DNA from: Rhodospirillales bacterium | Lineage (GTDB): Bacteria; Pseudomonadota; Alphaproteobacteria; Acetobacterales; Acetobacteraceae | Assembly (NCBI GenBank): GCA_947447625.1 | Contig: CANFKS010000044.1 | Coordinates: 1 to 33,317, forward strand | Direction of reading: 5' to 3' | Length of the DNA stretch: 33,317 nt | Part shown: piece after piece, positions 16,128 to 25,499 of the stretch | Layout of the letters: every line of letters starts with the position of its first letter | How positions within the stretch are numbered: position 1 is the first letter of the stretch | Made by a program: the position numbers and the translations under genes | The notes under the pieces: model-generated | Databases searched by the model: none | What the model was told of the DNA's origin: nothing | Seen by the model: the letters and a program-made list of their open reading frames with translations, nothing else

Positions 16128-16172
16128 CCACCCGCCGCAACGCCCGGAGGAATGGGACTTTGCGGCGGGTGG
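16128..16172. terminator. 13-bp perfect hairpin after the aspartoacylase-like gene
   Basis: CCACCCGCCGCAA (16128-16140) pairs perfectly with TTGCGGCGGGTGG (16160-16172) around a 19-base loop. It starts two bases after the plus-strand stop codon and lies before the convergent cobT. There is no T run on either side, so it could be a Rho-independent-like terminator without the tail or a 3'-end stabiliser. Confidence 0.5.
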
Positions 16173-16182
16173 TATGAAGCGA

Positions 16183-16234
16183 TAGGGCCTGATTCAGACT
16201 TTTTGGCGATTCCGCCAAACGTCATCAGGCTCTA
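16183..16234 (-). repeat. Palindromic repeat R3 (core module only)
   Basis: This 52-bp copy in minus orientation consists of the core hairpin alone. Its ends TAGGGCCTGAT and ATCAGGCTCTA are inverted repeats with 10 of 11 matches. The terminal TAG (minus strand, 16232-16234) is the stop codon of cobT. The two other modules are absent, which shows the core can exist as a unit. Confidence 0.85.
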
Positions 16235-18106
16235 GGCGACCAGGGCGGCGCGTTCGACGCTGGCGCGGGCCCAGGCGGCGGCAGCGTCTTCGTCGAAGAG
16301 TTCGGAGAGTTTGCTCATCATGGTGCCGCCAAGTTCCTCGGCGTCAACGATGGTGACGGCACGGCGGTAGTACCGGGTGACGTCATGGCCGATGCCGATG
16401 GCGATGAGTTCCACGGCGTTGCGGCTTTCGATTTCGCGGATGACATCGCGCAGATGGCGCTCGAGGTAGTTGCCGGGGTTGACGGACAATGTGCTGTCAT
16501 CGACTGGGGCGCCGTCGGAGATCACCATCAGGATGCGGCGGTGCTCGGGGCGGCTCAGGAGGCGCTTATAGGCCCATTGCAGGGCTTCGCCGTCGATATT
16601 CTCCTTCAGGAGCCCTTCGCGCAGCATCAGGCCCATGTTTTTGCGGGCGCGGCGCCAGGGGGCATCGGCCGATTTGTAGACGATGTGGCGCAGGTCATTG
16701 AGGCGGCCGGGGTTGCGCGGCTTGCCTTCGGCGACCCAGCGTTCGCGGCTCTGGCCGCCTTTCCAGGCGCGGGTGGTGAACCCGAGGACTTCGACCTTGA
16801 CGGCGCAGCGTTCGAGGGTACGGCTCAGGATGTCCCCGCACATGGCGGCGACAGTGATGGGCCGGCCGCGCATGGAGCCGGAATTGTCGATCAGCAGGGT
16901 GACGACGGTGTCGCGGAAATCGGTGTCGCGCTCGCGCTTGTAGGAGAGCGCCAGCATCGGGTTGACGACGACGCGGGCGAGGCGGGCGGCATCAAGCACG
17001 CCTTCCTCAAGGTCGAAATCCCAGGCTCGGGTTTGCTGGGCGAGGAGGCGGCGCTGAAGGCGGTTGGCGAGTTTGGAGACGACCCCCTGGAGGTGCTGGA
17101 GTTGCTGGTCCAGTTGCTGGCGCAGGCGGGAGAGTTCCTCGGCGTCGCAGAGATCTTCGGCGGCGATTTCCTCGTCATGGACGCGGGTGTAGGGCTTGTA
17201 GATGGCGTCGTTGTCGACGACGGGCTTGTCGCGGCGGGGCTGGGGGCCGCCGGGCTTGTCGTCGCCTTCGGCAGCGGCGGCGTCTTCCTCGGCTTCGTCG
17301 CCGGATTGGTCGTCGGAGGCCTCGCCTTCCATTTCCTCGGGCTGGGCGCCGAGCATCGATTCGGTGTCGGACTCGGACTGGCCCTCGCCTTCCTGGGAGT
17401 TTTCCTGCTGACCGGATTGTTCACCGTCCTGGCCCTCCTCGCTTTCCTCGGGCTCGGCATCGACCTCGGCTTCGGCGAGATCCATGGCGGCGAGGAGTTT
17501 GCGGGCGGCGCGGGTAAAGGTGACCTGGTTGTCCTTGGCCTCCGCCATTTCGGCGATGGCGGCCTCGGCGTCGGCGCCAAGGGAGTTGCGCCACAGGTCC
17601 AGCACTTTTTGGGCGGCGGGGGGGGAGGGTTCGCCGGTCATGCGTTCGCGGGTGAGCAGCGCGAGGGCGGCCGAGATCGGCAGCTGGTCCTTGCGGGTCA
17701 TCCGGTCATAGCCCTCGGCCTCGCATTCCTCGGCGAGGCGGGCGCGCAAGTTGGAGGCGACGCCGTCCATGAATTTGGAGCCGACGACTTCGACACGGGC
17801 CTGTTCGAGCGCGTCATACGCATCCTTCGCCTCGCGGCGGGAAGGCATGCGTGCGTTGTGCACGGCATCGTCATGGTGACGGATGCGCAGTGCGAGACTG
17901 TCGGCGGCACCACGCAGGCGGGCCATTTCCTGCGGGGGGAGCGCCCGCGTGGGCATCGGCAGGCGGGCGCGCTTGCCGGCCAGGCCCGAGGGACCCGGCT
18001 GGAAAGCGACCTGCACTTCGTCATTGCCGGCGATGGCGCGCAGCACGCCGGCGGTGGCGCGCTTGAATTCCTCCGAGCGCGTGTTGTCCTTGCTGCTGCC
18101 GCTCAT
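16232..18106 (-). CDS. cobT: Cobaltochelatase subunit CobT
   Basis: The 624-residue protein matches CobT of the aerobic corrinoid pathway, which forms with CobS an AAA+ chaperone-like complex that drives cobalt insertion by CobN in the cytosol. It has a helical N-terminal domain, a strongly acidic low-complexity linker (~211-284, rich in Glu, Asp, Gln and Ser), and a C-terminal von Willebrand A domain with the metal-ion site DNSGS (407-411). The start codon ATG at 18106 precedes [14 protein letters not shown]. It lies 52 bases downstream of cobS in the same direction. The stop codon TAG is the terminal triplet of repeat R3. No cobN is in the window. Confidence 0.95.
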   Translation of the reverse strand: MSGSSKDNTRSEEFKRATAGVLRAIAGNDEVQVAFQPGPSGLAGKRARLPMPTRALPPQEMARLRGAADSLALRIRHHDDAVHNARMPSRREAKDAYDALEQARVEVVGSKFMDGVASNLRARLAEECEAEGYDRMTRKDQLPISAALALLTRERMTGEPSPPAAQKVLDLWRNSLGADAEAAIAEMAEAKDNQVTFTRAARKLLAAMDLAEAEVDAEPEESEEGQDGEQSGQQENSQEGEGQSESDTESMLGAQPEEMEGEASDDQSGDEAEEDAAAAEGDDKPGGPQPRRDKPVVDNDAIYKPYTRVHDEEIAAEDLCDAEELSRLRQQLDQQLQHLQGVVSKLANRLQRRLLAQQTRAWDFDLEEGVLDAARLARVVVNPMLALSYKRERDTDFRDTVVTLLIDNSGSMRGRPITVAAMCGDILSRTLERCAVKVEVLGFTTRAWKGGQSRERWVAEGKPRNPGRLNDLRHIVYKSADAPWRRARKNMGLMLREGLLKENIDGEALQWAYKRLLSRPEHRRILMVISDGAPVDDSTLSVNPGNYLERHLRDVIREIESRNAVELIAIGIGHDVTRYYRRAVTIVDAEELGGTMMSKLSELFDEDAAAAWARASVERAALVA

Positions 18107-18158
18107 CTTACCTGCTCTCTCAGTTGTGGCTTTACGGGACGCAATGGGGGGTTGAGCC

Positions 18159-19172
18159 CTATTTGCGGCCCGGCATCAGGCCGGTCGAGACCTCGGAGCC
18201 GAAGCAACGCTGGAAGTATTCGGCCACCGTCTGACGCTCCGCCTCGTCGCATTTGTTGAGGAAGGTGAGACGGAAGGCAAAGCCGATGTCTTTGAAGATG
18301 CGTGTGTTTTCGGCCCAGGTGATGACCGTGCGGGGCGACATGACGGTGGAGATGTCACCGTTGATGAAGCCCGCGCGCGTGAGGTCGGCGAGTGCGACCA
18401 TGGATTCGACGCGCTTGCGCTCGGCCTTGTCCGAGGCATCGACGCCCATCTTGGCCAGCACGATCTCGGTTTCCTGGCCATGCGGCAGGTAGTTCAGGGT
18501 GCAGACGATGTTCCAGCGGTCCATCTGGCCCTGGTTGATCTGCTGCGTGCCGTGATACAGGCCGGTGGTGTCGCCGAGGCCGACGGTGTTGGCGGTCGAG
18601 AACAGGCGGAAGCTGCGGTGCGGGCGGATGACCTTGTTCTGGTCGAGCAGGGTCAGCTTGCCTTCGACTTCGAGGACGCGCTGGATGACGAACATCACGT
18701 CCGGGCGGCCGGCGTCGTATTCGTCGAACACCAGGGCGCAAGGATGCTGCAGCGCCCAGGGAAGGATGCCCTCGCGGAATTCTGTGATCTGCTTGCCATC
18801 TTTCAGGACGATCGCATCTTTGCCGATCAGGTCGATGCGGCTGATGTGGCTGTCGAGGTTGACGCGGATGCAGGGCCAGTTGAGGCGGGCGGCGATCTGC
18901 TCAATGTGGGTCGACTTGCCGGTGCCATGATAGCCCTGAACCATGACGCGGCGATTGAAGGCGAAACCGGCGAGAATGGCGGTCGTCGTCTCCTTGTCGA
19001 AGCGGTAGGACGGGTCAATTTCGGGCACATGCTCGGTGCGCAGCGAGAAGGCTGGCACATCCATGTCGATGTCGACGCCGAAGGTCTCGCGGGCGTTGAC
19101 AGTGATGTCCGGCATGTCGACGGCCGATGTCGGCTCGACCCGGGCTTCGGTAACGGCGGCAATCTTGTTCAT
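18159..19172 (-). CDS. cobS: Cobaltochelatase AAA+ ATPase subunit CobS
   Basis: The 337-residue AAA+ ATPase has Walker [10 protein letters not shown] (80-88), Walker B LVFDEYD (147-153), and the sensor-like [10 protein letters not shown] segment. CobS hydrolyses ATP to power cobalt insertion into the corrin ring by CobN, working with CobT, whose gene follows by 52 bases. The 111-base gap between it and the J-domain gene contains a short GC palindrome (arms CCCGCC/GGCGGG, 19210-19225) that could attenuate read-through. A MoxR-type ATPase is the alternative family, but the cobT neighbour settles it. Confidence 0.95.
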   Translation of the reverse strand: MNKIAAVTEARVEPTSAVDMPDITVNARETFGVDIDMDVPAFSLRTEHVPEIDPSYRFDKETTTAILAGFAFNRRVMVQGYHGTGKSTHIEQIAARLNWPCIRVNLDSHISRIDLIGKDAIVLKDGKQITEFREGILPWALQHPCALVFDEYDAGRPDVMFVIQRVLEVEGKLTLLDQNKVIRPHRSFRLFSTANTVGLGDTTGLYHGTQQINQGQMDRWNIVCTLNYLPHGQETEIVLAKMGVDASDKAERKRVESMVALADLTRAGFINGDISTVMSPRTVITWAENTRIFKDIGFAFRLTFLNKCDEAERQTVAEYFQRCFGSEVSTGLMPGRK

Positions 19173-19283
19173 AGGCCAGCGATCCTGTTATTTTGACGAT
19201 GAAGTGAAGCCCGCCGAGCGGCGGGGATAGCTTACGCGCGCGATTGCACGATGGGTAGTCGGGGGATGTCATCTTGATGCAAC

Positions 19284-19868
19284 TCAGCCCGCCGCTGCCA
19301 TCTTGGGTTCAGCTAAGACACGTCCGCGCAAGGCGGCATAGGCGAGATTGATGGTTTTGATCCGTTCCTCAGCCGCGCGATCGCCGTTGTTGGCGTCGGG
19401 GTGATGGCGTTTGGCGAGTTCCTTGTAACGGGATTTGAGGGTATCGAGCGAGAGCGGCCAGTCGAGGCCGAGGGCAGCGAGGGGCTCGCGCAGGTCGGGC
19501 GGGGTTTCCTCGGCCGGTCGGCGGTTCTGCGTGGAGCGGCCGGTCGCAAGGATATGCAGCGGGTCGCGCAGGGCGTCTTCGGTGATGTGGGCGCCGTTGT
19601 GGCCGAGCGGCCAGGTGGGCCGCTGCCAGGACGTGTCGGCGCGGAGCTGGGCCTCGATCTGGCCGGGCGACATGCCTTTGTAGAAGTCCCACGACGCATT
19701 ATAGGCGCGGACATGGTCGAGGCAGAACCAGAAATACTGGTTGAGCGCGAAGCGGGATTTCGGCGCACGATAGCCGGCCGTGTGCTCGCATCCCGGCATG
19801 TCACAGTAACGGCCTGGCGCCGCCGGGTCGGGCGCAAAGGCCCGGGTGCGCGCGAAGCGTCGGGTCAT
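19284..19868 (-). CDS. J-domain protein upstream of cobS (DnaJ-like)
   Basis: The 194-residue protein has a C-terminal J domain (~135-183) with the essential HPD tripeptide (156-158), which stimulates Hsp70 ATPase. This reverses the usual DnaJ order, where the J domain is N-terminal. The N-terminal part carries Cys22, Cys27, Cys49 and His52 (CDMPGC and FCLDH), a possible zinc site. There is no Gly/Phe region or classic DnaJ zinc finger. A J-domain gene in front of cobS and cobT, diverging from bolA, is a recurring alphaproteobacterial arrangement. A role in assembling the CobST complex is inference. Confidence 0.88.
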   Translation of the reverse strand: MTRRFARTRAFAPDPAAPGRYCDMPGCEHTAGYRAPKSRFALNQYFWFCLDHVRAYNASWDFYKGMSPGQIEAQLRADTSWQRPTWPLGHNGAHITEDALRDPLHILATGRSTQNRRPAEETPPDLREPLAALGLDWPLSLDTLKSRYKELAKRHHPDANNGDRAAEERIKTINLAYAALRGRVLAEPKMAAAG

Positions 19869-19947
19869 TGACGACTATGTGCGGCCTTGATGGGGTTTTG
19901 GGAAGGGGGGATTTGCGTGGGCGCGGCGGAGGGGCCATGTTGCGGGC

Positions 19948-20232
19948 ATGACCGACCGCGCCACACGCATGCACGCCGCCCTTCGCCAGGCTTTTTTGCC
20001 GGCTGGGCTCACCATCTCCGACGACAGCGCCAAGCACGCCGGCCATGCCGGGGCGGCGCCGGGGGGGCAGACGCATTATACGGTGGTGATGGCGGCGGCA
20101 GCGTTCGAGGGAATGTCGCGGGTGGAGCGGTCACGCGCAGTGCATGCGGCGCTGGCGGGGGAGTTCGCCAGCGGGTTGCATGCGCTGGCCTTGACGCTGC
20201 GCACGCCGGACGAGGCGGCAAGGCTTCGTTAA
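19948..20232 (+). CDS. bolA: BolA-family protein
   Basis: The 94-residue protein has the BolA fold signature: an N-terminal helix (RATRMHAALRQAF), a strand LTISDDSAKHAGH, then HYTVVMAAAAFEGMSRVERSRAVHAAL and a C-terminal HALALTLRTPDE. His33 (in AKHAGH) and the late HAL histidine sit where BolA proteins bind Fe-S clusters with monothiol glutaredoxins. BolA proteins act in iron signalling, Fe-S handling and stress responses in the cytosol. It diverges from the J-domain gene across 79 bases, where the promoters of both must lie. No clear promoter boxes were seen there. Confidence 0.9.
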   Translation: MTDRATRMHAALRQAFLPAGLTISDDSAKHAGHAGAAPGGQTHYTVVMAAAAFEGMSRVERSRAVHAALAGEFASGLHALALTLRTPDEAARLR

Positions 20233-20278
20233 GGAGTAGGCCCTAGGGTGATCCTCGTCATGGAACGGGAGATCATCG

Positions 20279-20590
20279 GTGAAGGCGAGTTGTCTGGTTA
20301 ATCGCAACGTCACGGCGTTGCGCGGGCGGACGAGCATGCGGCTCGAACCGGAATTGTGGGATGCGCTCGAGGAGATTTGCGAGCGGGAGCATTTGTCGCT
20401 CACCGAGGTGGTGAAGCAGATCGAGCGGCTGGATCATCCGGGCGGGCGGACGAGTGCGGTGCGGGTGCATGTGCTGGCATATTTCCGGCGCGCGGCCACG
20501 GAGACCGGGCATCGGAGCGCCGGGCATGGCAGGCGGGAGGGGCCGGCGGAGTGGGTTCAGCCGACGCGGGTGTCGGCGCCGCTGCTCTGA
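20279..20590 (+). CDS. Ribbon-helix-helix domain protein
   Basis: The 103-residue protein contains an RHH_4-like segment (~16-70): TSMRLEPELWDALEEICER, then LSLTEVVKQIER and TSAVRVHVLAYFRR. The pattern is a short strand followed by two helices, as in small DNA-binding dimers. The C-terminal 30 residues are basic and probably disordered. The start is taken as GTG at 20279 because GGGAG lies 7 bases upstream. Its 3' end overlaps the convergent DUF2889-type gene by 34 bases. Targets are unknown; members are often found in alphaproteobacteria without a toxin partner. Confidence 0.75.
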   Translation: MKASCLVNRNVTALRGRTSMRLEPELWDALEEICEREHLSLTEVVKQIERLDHPGGRTSAVRVHVLAYFRRAATETGHRSAGHGRREGPAEWVQPTRVSAPLL

Positions 20591-21225
20591 GCTTCGTGCG
20601 CGTGTTCATGCCCGGGTTCGTGTTGGGCTTCGCGGGGCGGGGTGACGGGGCCGGTGAAAAGATGCGGCCAGCGCTGTTCGACGACTTCGCGTTCAGCGGA
20701 GTAGGCGTGGCAGGTGTTGAGCATGCGGTCGGCGTCTCGCGCGTCGTTCGCTTTTTCGCGGGCTTCGGCTTCCTCGGGGGTTTCGGCAGTGCGGCGCGAG
20801 CGGGTGGGCCACATGGTTTGCAGGGCGGTGGTCGCAATTTCCTGGAGCATTTCGCGCAGATGGGTGCAGCCGTTGGGGCCGGCCATACGGGAATTGGCTT
20901 CGCGGAGGAAGCCCGGGCGGATGCGCAGGCCGACGAGGTTGGCGTAGCTCGCGGCGCCGCCGCCGCAGATGGCGTAGGGGCCGGTTTCGGTGACGGCTTC
21001 GGCGGCAATGATGGTCATGCGGGGGTCGAAGGTGAGGCGGACGAACATGTCGTGCAGCGGTTCGCCGGGCTGCACCTGGCCGCGGAGGTCGCTGCTGAAG
21101 CTGAAGGTTTTGGTGTCCGTGAGGTGGGCTTCGACGTCGAAATTGCCGTCTTCGCGCTCATAGCCGTCGATCACGATGGTGCGGGTGTGCAGCTTGGTGC
21201 GGGCGGCGGGCGGGCTCAGCGGCAT
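20557..21225 (-). CDS. DUF2889-type protein of unknown function
   Basis: The 222-residue protein resembles the DUF2889 family: an N-terminal pattern of an arginine-rich strand, GYEREDGNFDVEAHLTDTK, followed by LRGQVQPGEPLHDMFVRLTFD. It has a centre with a GPNGCTHLREML segment where a Cys-His pair is conserved. The C-terminus is rich in His and Glu (HEPGHEHAHE) and could bind metal. I chose the ATG at 21225, with GGAG about 9 bases upstream; the frame stays open to 21300 but that extension looks non-coding. It follows the CinA-type gene by 78 bases on the same strand. The function is not known. Confidence 0.75.
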   Translation of the reverse strand: MPLSPPAARTKLHTRTIVIDGYEREDGNFDVEAHLTDTKTFSFSSDLRGQVQPGEPLHDMFVRLTFDPRMTIIAAEAVTETGPYAICGGGAASYANLVGLRIRPGFLREANSRMAGPNGCTHLREMLQEIATTALQTMWPTRSRRTAETPEEAEAREKANDARDADRMLNTCHAYSAEREVVEQRWPHLFTGPVTPPREAQHEPGHEHAHEAQSSGADTRVG

Positions 21226-21303
21226 CGGGGCGGTCTCCGGCGGGCGTGTCGCGTGTTGCGGTGCAGCACGGGCATAGGCGACGGAGCGGTTGGGATGCAA
21301 GTG

Positions 21304-22062
21304 TCAGGCGGCAGGTTCGCCCTGGATCGGGGTGGCGCCCAGGGTTGCGATCATGGCGGTCACTTCGGCGATGCAGGCATCGACCGCGGCGTGTTCGGTG
21401 CCTTTGGCAACAAGGGCGACACCGTTGCCGCTGGTGCGGTAATAGGGATAGCTGCCGAGGTCGATGGCGGGGTAGCGGTTCTGGATGGCGGAAAGTCCGT
21501 CGGCGATTTTGCCCTCGGCCAGACCCATGGCGTGAACAGCGGCCATGACGATGGGCGCGCCGCCGGCGAGCGTGGGGGCGAGGCAGGCCCACATCGCCTG
21601 CATGACGCGGGGCACGCCGGCCATGACGTGAACATTGCCGATGGTGAAGCCCGGGGCGGTCGAGACCGGGTTGTCGATCAGGGCGGCGCCGCGGGGCATG
21701 GTGGCCATGCGCTGACGGGCGGCGTTGAATTCGCCGGGTTCGTAGCGCGCTTCAAGGCGGGCCCAGGCTTCGGGGTGCGGCTCCCAAGGCACGCCGAAGG
21801 CGGCGGCGATGCATTCGCTGGTGATGTCGTCATGGGTCGGGCCGATGCCGCCGGTGGTGAAGACGTGATCGAACTTGGCGCGGGCCTCGTTGACGGTGGC
21901 GATGATGGTTTCCGGCACGTCGGGGATGACGCGGACTTCGCGCAGCGGCATGCCAATGGCGCCGAGGCCGGTGGCAAGGAATTTGATGTTGAGGTCCTGC
22001 GTCCGGCCGGAGAGGACTTCGTTGCCGATGACCAGGAGGCAGGCGGTCGGGTTGGCGGACAT
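21304..22062 (-). CDS. CinA-type molybdopterin-binding domain protein
   Basis: The 252-residue protein matches the N-terminal molybdopterin-binding domain of competence/damage-inducible protein CinA: LLVIGNEVLSGRTQDLN (9-25), FTTGGIGPTHDD (68-79), then the PGF and VMAGVP segments. The C-terminal amidohydrolase domain that makes full CinA about 420 residues long is absent. Such short forms are common in alphaproteobacteria. It may act as an ADP-ribose pyrophosphatase-like or pterin-binding enzyme; the role is unclear. AGGGAG lies about 6 bases before the ATG, squeezed between the start and repeat R4. Confidence 0.87.
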   Translation of the reverse strand: MSANPTACLLVIGNEVLSGRTQDLNIKFLATGLGAIGMPLREVRVIPDVPETIIATVNEARAKFDHVFTTGGIGPTHDDITSECIAAAFGVPWEPHPEAWARLEARYEPGEFNAARQRMATMPRGAALIDNPVSTAPGFTIGNVHVMAGVPRVMQAMWACLAPTLAGGAPIVMAAVHAMGLAEGKIADGLSAIQNRYPAIDLGSYPYYRTSGNGVALVAKGTEHAAVDACIAEVTAMIATLGATPIQGEPAA

Positions 22063-22073
22063 TGTATGCTCCC

Positions 22074-22179
22074 TAAGAGCCTGATGACGTTTGGCGGAAT
22101 CGCCAAAAAGTCTGAATCAGGCGATCAAACAAAGAGTTAGAGCGGGATGCCTTCGCCTATCAGAAGGCATCCCGCTCTA
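22074..22179 (+). repeat. Palindromic repeat R4 (complete)
   Basis: This complete copy has the core stem with TTTGGCG-GAAT-CGCCAAA, closing arms GCCTGAT/ATCAGGC, the linker GATCAAACAAAGAG, and a long hairpin with an 8-base loop and arms of about 17 bases. The last triplet read on the minus strand is the TAG stop of the GNAT-NUDIX gene (22177-22179). The other end abuts the ribosome binding site of the CinA-type gene. The linker and long hairpin are identical to repeat R2. Confidence 0.88.
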
Positions 22180-23145
22180 GAGGAAGTCGCGCAGCAGGGG
22201 GACGAGGGGGCGGTCGGCGGCGGGCATCGGGTATTCGGCGAGGTTTTCCGGGCGGACCCAGGCGAGTTGCTGGCCCTCGCGGCTTTCGGGCTTGCCCTTC
22301 CAGCGCCGGCATAGGAACAGCGGCATCAGGAGGTGAAAGCTGTCGTATTCATGGGAGGCGAAGGTGAAGGGGGCCAGGCAGTTGGAGGCGACGTCGATGC
22401 CGAGTTCCTCGCGCAATTCCCGGATGAGGGCGGCTTCGGGGGTTTCGCCGGGGTTGAATTTGCCGCCGGGGAATTCCCACAGGCCGGCCATTTTTTTGCC
22501 CTCGGGGCGACGAGCGAGGAGAATGCGGCCGTCGCGGTCGATCAGGGCGCAGGCGGCGACGAGGATGAGCGGCTTGGGGCCCGCGGGGATTGCGGCGGCG
22601 TCGGGGTCGATCGAGATGCCTTCGCGGGTGGCTTCGAAGACGAGGACTTTGAGGTCCCGGTTGCGGGCGACGAAGTGCTGGGTTTCCTCGCCGGTGTGTT
22701 TCATGCCGATTTTGCGGAGCACGGCGATCGAGCCGGCATTGCCGGTGGCGACGGTTGCGGTGACGCGATCGATATCGAGATTTGCGAGCGCCCAACGGCA
22801 CAGGCGGCCGGCGGCTTCGGTGGCGACGCCATGGCCCCAGAAGCGGCGGCCGACCCAGTAGCCGAGGCGGGCGCTGCGGGTTTTCGGGTCGAGACGCAGG
22901 CCGACGGCGCCGACCAGGATTTCGGCGTCGTTTTCGCGCCCGGTGATGGCGAGATGGTATTCGCGGCCTTCGGCGAGGGCTTCGGCGCTGAAGTGGAGCC
23001 AGGCGTCGGCTTTGGCCTGGGGGTAGGGGTAGGGAACGTCGACCAGGGTTGAGCAGACTTCCCAGTCGTTGAGCAGGCGGTGCAGTTCCGCCGCGTCCTG
23101 CGCCGCGAAGGGGCGCAGGACGAGGCGGTCCGTGGTCAGTGGCAC
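22177..23145 (-). CDS. GNAT acetyltransferase fused to a NUDIX (MutT-type) hydrolase
   Basis: The 322-residue protein has two enzyme domains. Residues 1-170 form a RimJ/RimL-type N-acetyltransferase, with the acetyl-CoA loop [12 protein letters not shown] (100-111) and the [16 protein letters not shown] segment. Residues 190-322 form a NUDIX hydrolase whose box is complete: GKFNPGE, then REL and REELGI (228-250). The MutT-like half probably cleans 8-oxo-dGTP or similar nucleotides; the acetylation target is unknown. The start is GTG at 23145, 20 bases after the argJ stop, so it is the last gene of a ppiC-argJ operon. The stop TAG is the end of repeat R4, which means the C-terminus may have been reshaped by the repeat. 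Confidence 0.9.
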   Translation of the reverse strand: MPLTTDRLVLRPFAAQDAAELHRLLNDWEVCSTLVDVPYPYPQAKADAWLHFSAEALAEGREYHLAITGRENDAEILVGAVGLRLDPKTRSARLGYWVGRRFWGHGVATEAAGRLCRWALANLDIDRVTATVATGNAGSIAVLRKIGMKHTGEETQHFVARNRDLKVLVFEATREGISIDPDAAAIPAGPKPLILVAACALIDRDGRILLARRPEGKKMAGLWEFPGGKFNPGETPEAALIRELREELGIDVASNCLAPFTFASHEYDSFHLLMPLFLCRRWKGKPESREGQQLAWVRPENLAEYPMPAADRPLVPLLRDFL

Positions 23146-23165
23146 AAAGCCTTCGGCGGCTTGGG

Positions 23166-24395
23166 TCAGCTGCGGTAGCTCCCGTTGATGTCGATGTAGC
23201 CGTGGGTCAGATCGCAGGTCCAGACGGTGGCTTTGCCGCGGCCGAGGCCAATGTCGACGGCGATGTCGACTTCCTGGCCCTTCATGTGGGCGACGACGGG
23301 GGTTTCGTCGTAGTCCGGGACGACGCCGCCGTCCTTGGCCATCCAGACGCCGCCGACGCCGACGGAGATCTTGTCGCGATCGGCGGGCTCGCCGGCCTTG
23401 CCGACGGCCATGACGATGCGGCCCCAGTTGGCGTCTTCGCCGGCGATGGCGGTTTTGACGAGGGGGGAGTTGGCGATGGTCATGGCGATGCGCTTGGCGG
23501 ATTTGGCCGAGGTGGCGCCGGTGACGTCGATGCGGATGAGTTTTTGGGCGCCTTCGCCGTCACGAACGACCTGGAGGGCGAGATCGAGCAGCACCTCGTT
23601 GAGGGCGCGGGCGAAATCGGCAAGGTCCTTGCCGCCGTCTTCGGCCAGTTTGGGGTGCTTGGCCTGGCCGGTGGCGAAGAGCAGGACGGTGTCGGAGGTG
23701 GAGGTGTCGCTGTCGACGGTGGTGGCGTTGAAGCTGCCGGCGACGCCCTTGCCGAGGAGTTTCTGCAAAGCGGGGGCCGGGATCTTTGCGTCGGTGAAGA
23801 TGAAGCAGAGCATCGTCGCCATGTCGGGGGCGATCATGCCGCTGCCCTTGGCGATGCCGTTGATGCGGACTTGCGTACCGCCGATCAGGGCCGTGCGGGT
23901 GACGCCCTTGGGGAAGGTGTCGGTCGTCATGATGCCGCGGGCGGCAGCCTCCCAGCCGGTATCGGAAAGCTTGGCGTGGAGTTCGGGCAGTGCCGCGGTG
24001 AGTTTTTCGTGGGGGAGGACTTCGCCGATCACGCCGGTGGAGGAGAGGAAGACCTGCTCGATCGGCACGCCGGCAATTTTGGCGGCGGCGGCGGCGGTGG
24101 CCTTGCAGGCATCGGCGCCGGCTTTGCCGGTGAAGACGTTGGCGTTGCCGGCGTTGATCACCACGGCGCGGGCCTTGCCGCCGGCCAGCATTTCGCGGCA
24201 CCAATCGACCGGGGCGCCGGGGCATTTCGAGGTGGTGAAGACGCCGGCCACAGTCGTGCCGCTGGCGAGATCTGCCATGACGACGTCATTGCGGCCCTTG
24301 TAGCGGATGCCGGCCGCGATGGCGCCGAGGCGGACGCCGGCGAGCGGCGGGAGTTCGGGCAGCGAGACGGCAAGCGGGGAAACGGCAGTGGCCAT
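23166..24395 (-). CDS. argJ: Ornithine acetyltransferase / N-acetylglutamate synthase ArgJ
   Basis: The 409-residue enzyme recycles the acetyl group from N-acetylornithine to glutamate in the cyclic arginine pathway. It is made as a precursor that cuts itself before a conserved threonine. The site is visible as [14 protein letters not shown], with cleavage expected between Ala193 and Thr194, which becomes the nucleophile of the beta chain. Other family marks are SSTGVIGE (118-125) and TTDTFPK. It follows ppiC by 36 bases and precedes the GNAT-NUDIX gene by 20, so all three are probably one transcript. Whether it also uses acetyl-CoA cannot be told. Confidence 0.95.
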   Translation of the reverse strand: MATAVSPLAVSLPELPPLAGVRLGAIAAGIRYKGRNDVVMADLASGTTVAGVFTTSKCPGAPVDWCREMLAGGKARAVVINAGNANVFTGKAGADACKATAAAAAKIAGVPIEQVFLSSTGVIGEVLPHEKLTAALPELHAKLSDTGWEAAARGIMTTDTFPKGVTRTALIGGTQVRINGIAKGSGMIAPDMATMLCFIFTDAKIPAPALQKLLGKGVAGSFNATTVDSDTSTSDTVLLFATGQAKHPKLAEDGGKDLADFARALNEVLLDLALQVVRDGEGAQKLIRIDVTGATSAKSAKRIAMTIANSPLVKTAIAGEDANWGRIVMAVGKAGEPADRDKISVGVGGVWMAKDGGVVPDYDETPVVAHMKGQEVDIAVDIGLGRGKATVWTCDLTHGYIDINGSYRS

Positions 24396-24431
24396 GGCGG
24401 AGGTCCTCGTTGGTTTCTTGATATTTTTGGA

Positions 24432-25307
24432 TCAGGGCTTCGGATGGCCCGGCGGCATCACGTCATCGGTCAGCTTGCGCCGGGTACCGTCCGGATTGAA
24501 GCGCTCGATGGTGACGCCGGCGCGGGCGGTGGCGAGCAGCTTGGCGACGCCTTCCTGGATCATGGTCTGGCGGACCTGCTCCTGTGCCTGCTCGAAGGGC
24601 GGCGGGGGGGCGGCGCGGCGTTCCTCGACCTTGATGACATGCCAGCCGAACTGGCTCTTGACCGGCTTATCCGAGATTTCGCCCACTTTGAGAGTGAAGG
24701 CGACGGCGGAGAATTCGGGCACCATGTCGCCCTTTTTGAAGAAGCCGAGATCGCCGCCCTGGCCAGCGCCGGGGTCGGAGCTGCGGTCCTTGGCGATGGC
24801 GGCGAAGTCCCCGCCCTTTTTCAGGTCGGCAATGACTTTGAGGGCATCGGCCTCGCTGCCGACCAGGATATGGCGGGCGTGGACCTCGGGCTCGCCGTCC
24901 TTGCCCGCGATATCCTTGTTGTATCGGGCGAGGACGGCCGCATCGGTGAGGGAGGGTTCGATTTCCTTGCGCATCTGGGCGTTTTCCAGGGCCTCGTCGA
25001 CCGCACGGGCAATGGCGCGGGCGGTGGCGGGGTCCTTGTCGAGGCCGGCTTTGCGGGCCATGACGACGATGGCGGCACGGTCGATCAGCTGGTCCGTCAG
25101 CATCGGGATCAGGACGTTCTGCGGCATGCCGCGGTATTCGGCGGGGAGGCCTTGGGCTGCCTCGGTGACGTCACTGACGCGGATTTCGGCGCCGTTGACC
25201 TTGGCAATGACCGGATCGGCCGGTGCCTGGGCATGCGCAAGGCCTGCGAGCCCGGTGCAGGCGAGCAGCGCGGGGGCCAGAGCGAGGACAAACCGGTTCG
25301 TTCGCAT
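24432..25307 (-). CDS. Periplasmic parvulin-type peptidyl-prolyl isomerase
   Basis: The 291-residue protein has a signal peptide ([21 protein letters not shown], cut likely after AHA), a SurA-like helical region, and one parvulin domain (~141-230). The domain begins with VHARHILV, contains [16 protein letters not shown], and ends with [11 protein letters not shown]. It should assist folding of exported proteins in the periplasm, which fits its position divergent from secA. The start at 25307 was chosen because AAGGAA lies 7 bases upstream; an in-frame ATG at 25322 would put that site inside the gene. A promoter (TTGTCC-18-TATACG) is visible upstream. Confidence 0.92.
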   Translation of the reverse strand: MRTNRFVLALAPALLACTGLAGLAHAQAPADPVIAKVNGAEIRVSDVTEAAQGLPAEYRGMPQNVLIPMLTDQLIDRAAIVVMARKAGLDKDPATARAIARAVDEALENAQMRKEIEPSLTDAAVLARYNKDIAGKDGEPEVHARHILVGSEADALKVIADLKKGGDFAAIAKDRSSDPGAGQGGDLGFFKKGDMVPEFSAVAFTLKVGEISDKPVKSQFGWHVIKVEERRAAPPPPFEQAQEQVRQTMIQEGVAKLLATARAGVTIERFNPDGTRRKLTDDVMPPGHPKP

Positions 25308-25332
25308 CGGGAATTCCTTCATCCAATGCGCT

Positions 25333-25362
25333 CGTATAGGCCGGGCGGGCGGCACCGGACAA
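25333..25362 (-). promoter_or_regulatory. Candidate promoter of the ppiC-argJ operon
   Basis: Read on the minus strand, TTGTCC (25357-25362) and TATACG (25333-25338) are separated by 18 bases, a good sigma-70 type match. It lies 26 bases upstream of the isomerase start codon in the 192-base gap shared with secA. Confidence 0.5.
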
Positions 25363-25404
25363 GGCAATGTGGCCGCCAATCCCGCAGTTCAAACCAGCTT
25401 CGCG

Positions 25405-25433
25405 TTGACCCGGGGCGGTCGGGGTCCTATCTG
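25405..25433 (+). promoter_or_regulatory. Candidate promoter of secA
   Basis: TTGACC (25405-25410) and TATCTG (25428-25433) are separated by 17 bases, matching the sigma-70 pattern of alphaproteobacteria. It lies 66 bases before the secA start codon. No secM-like regulatory frame was seen in the leader. Confidence 0.55.
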
Positions 25434-25499
25434 ACAGCCAAGTTCGGCCCGTCCCGGCCTCGCGGGCGCGGTCCTTCGCGTGTATCCGGAAGGCTTCCC

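Noticed and set aside
16385-18259. 624-codon open frame antisense to cobT
   Set aside because: It mirrors the codon structure of cobT and is Gly/Phe/Ala-rich without motifs. The same applies to long antisense frames over hpnN and the hydantoinase gene.
23139-25499. Long open frame running into secA from far upstream
   Set aside because: It is antisense to argJ and the isomerase gene, is very rich in Gly and Asp, and has no family resemblance. SecA starts at 25500 with a good ribosome binding site.
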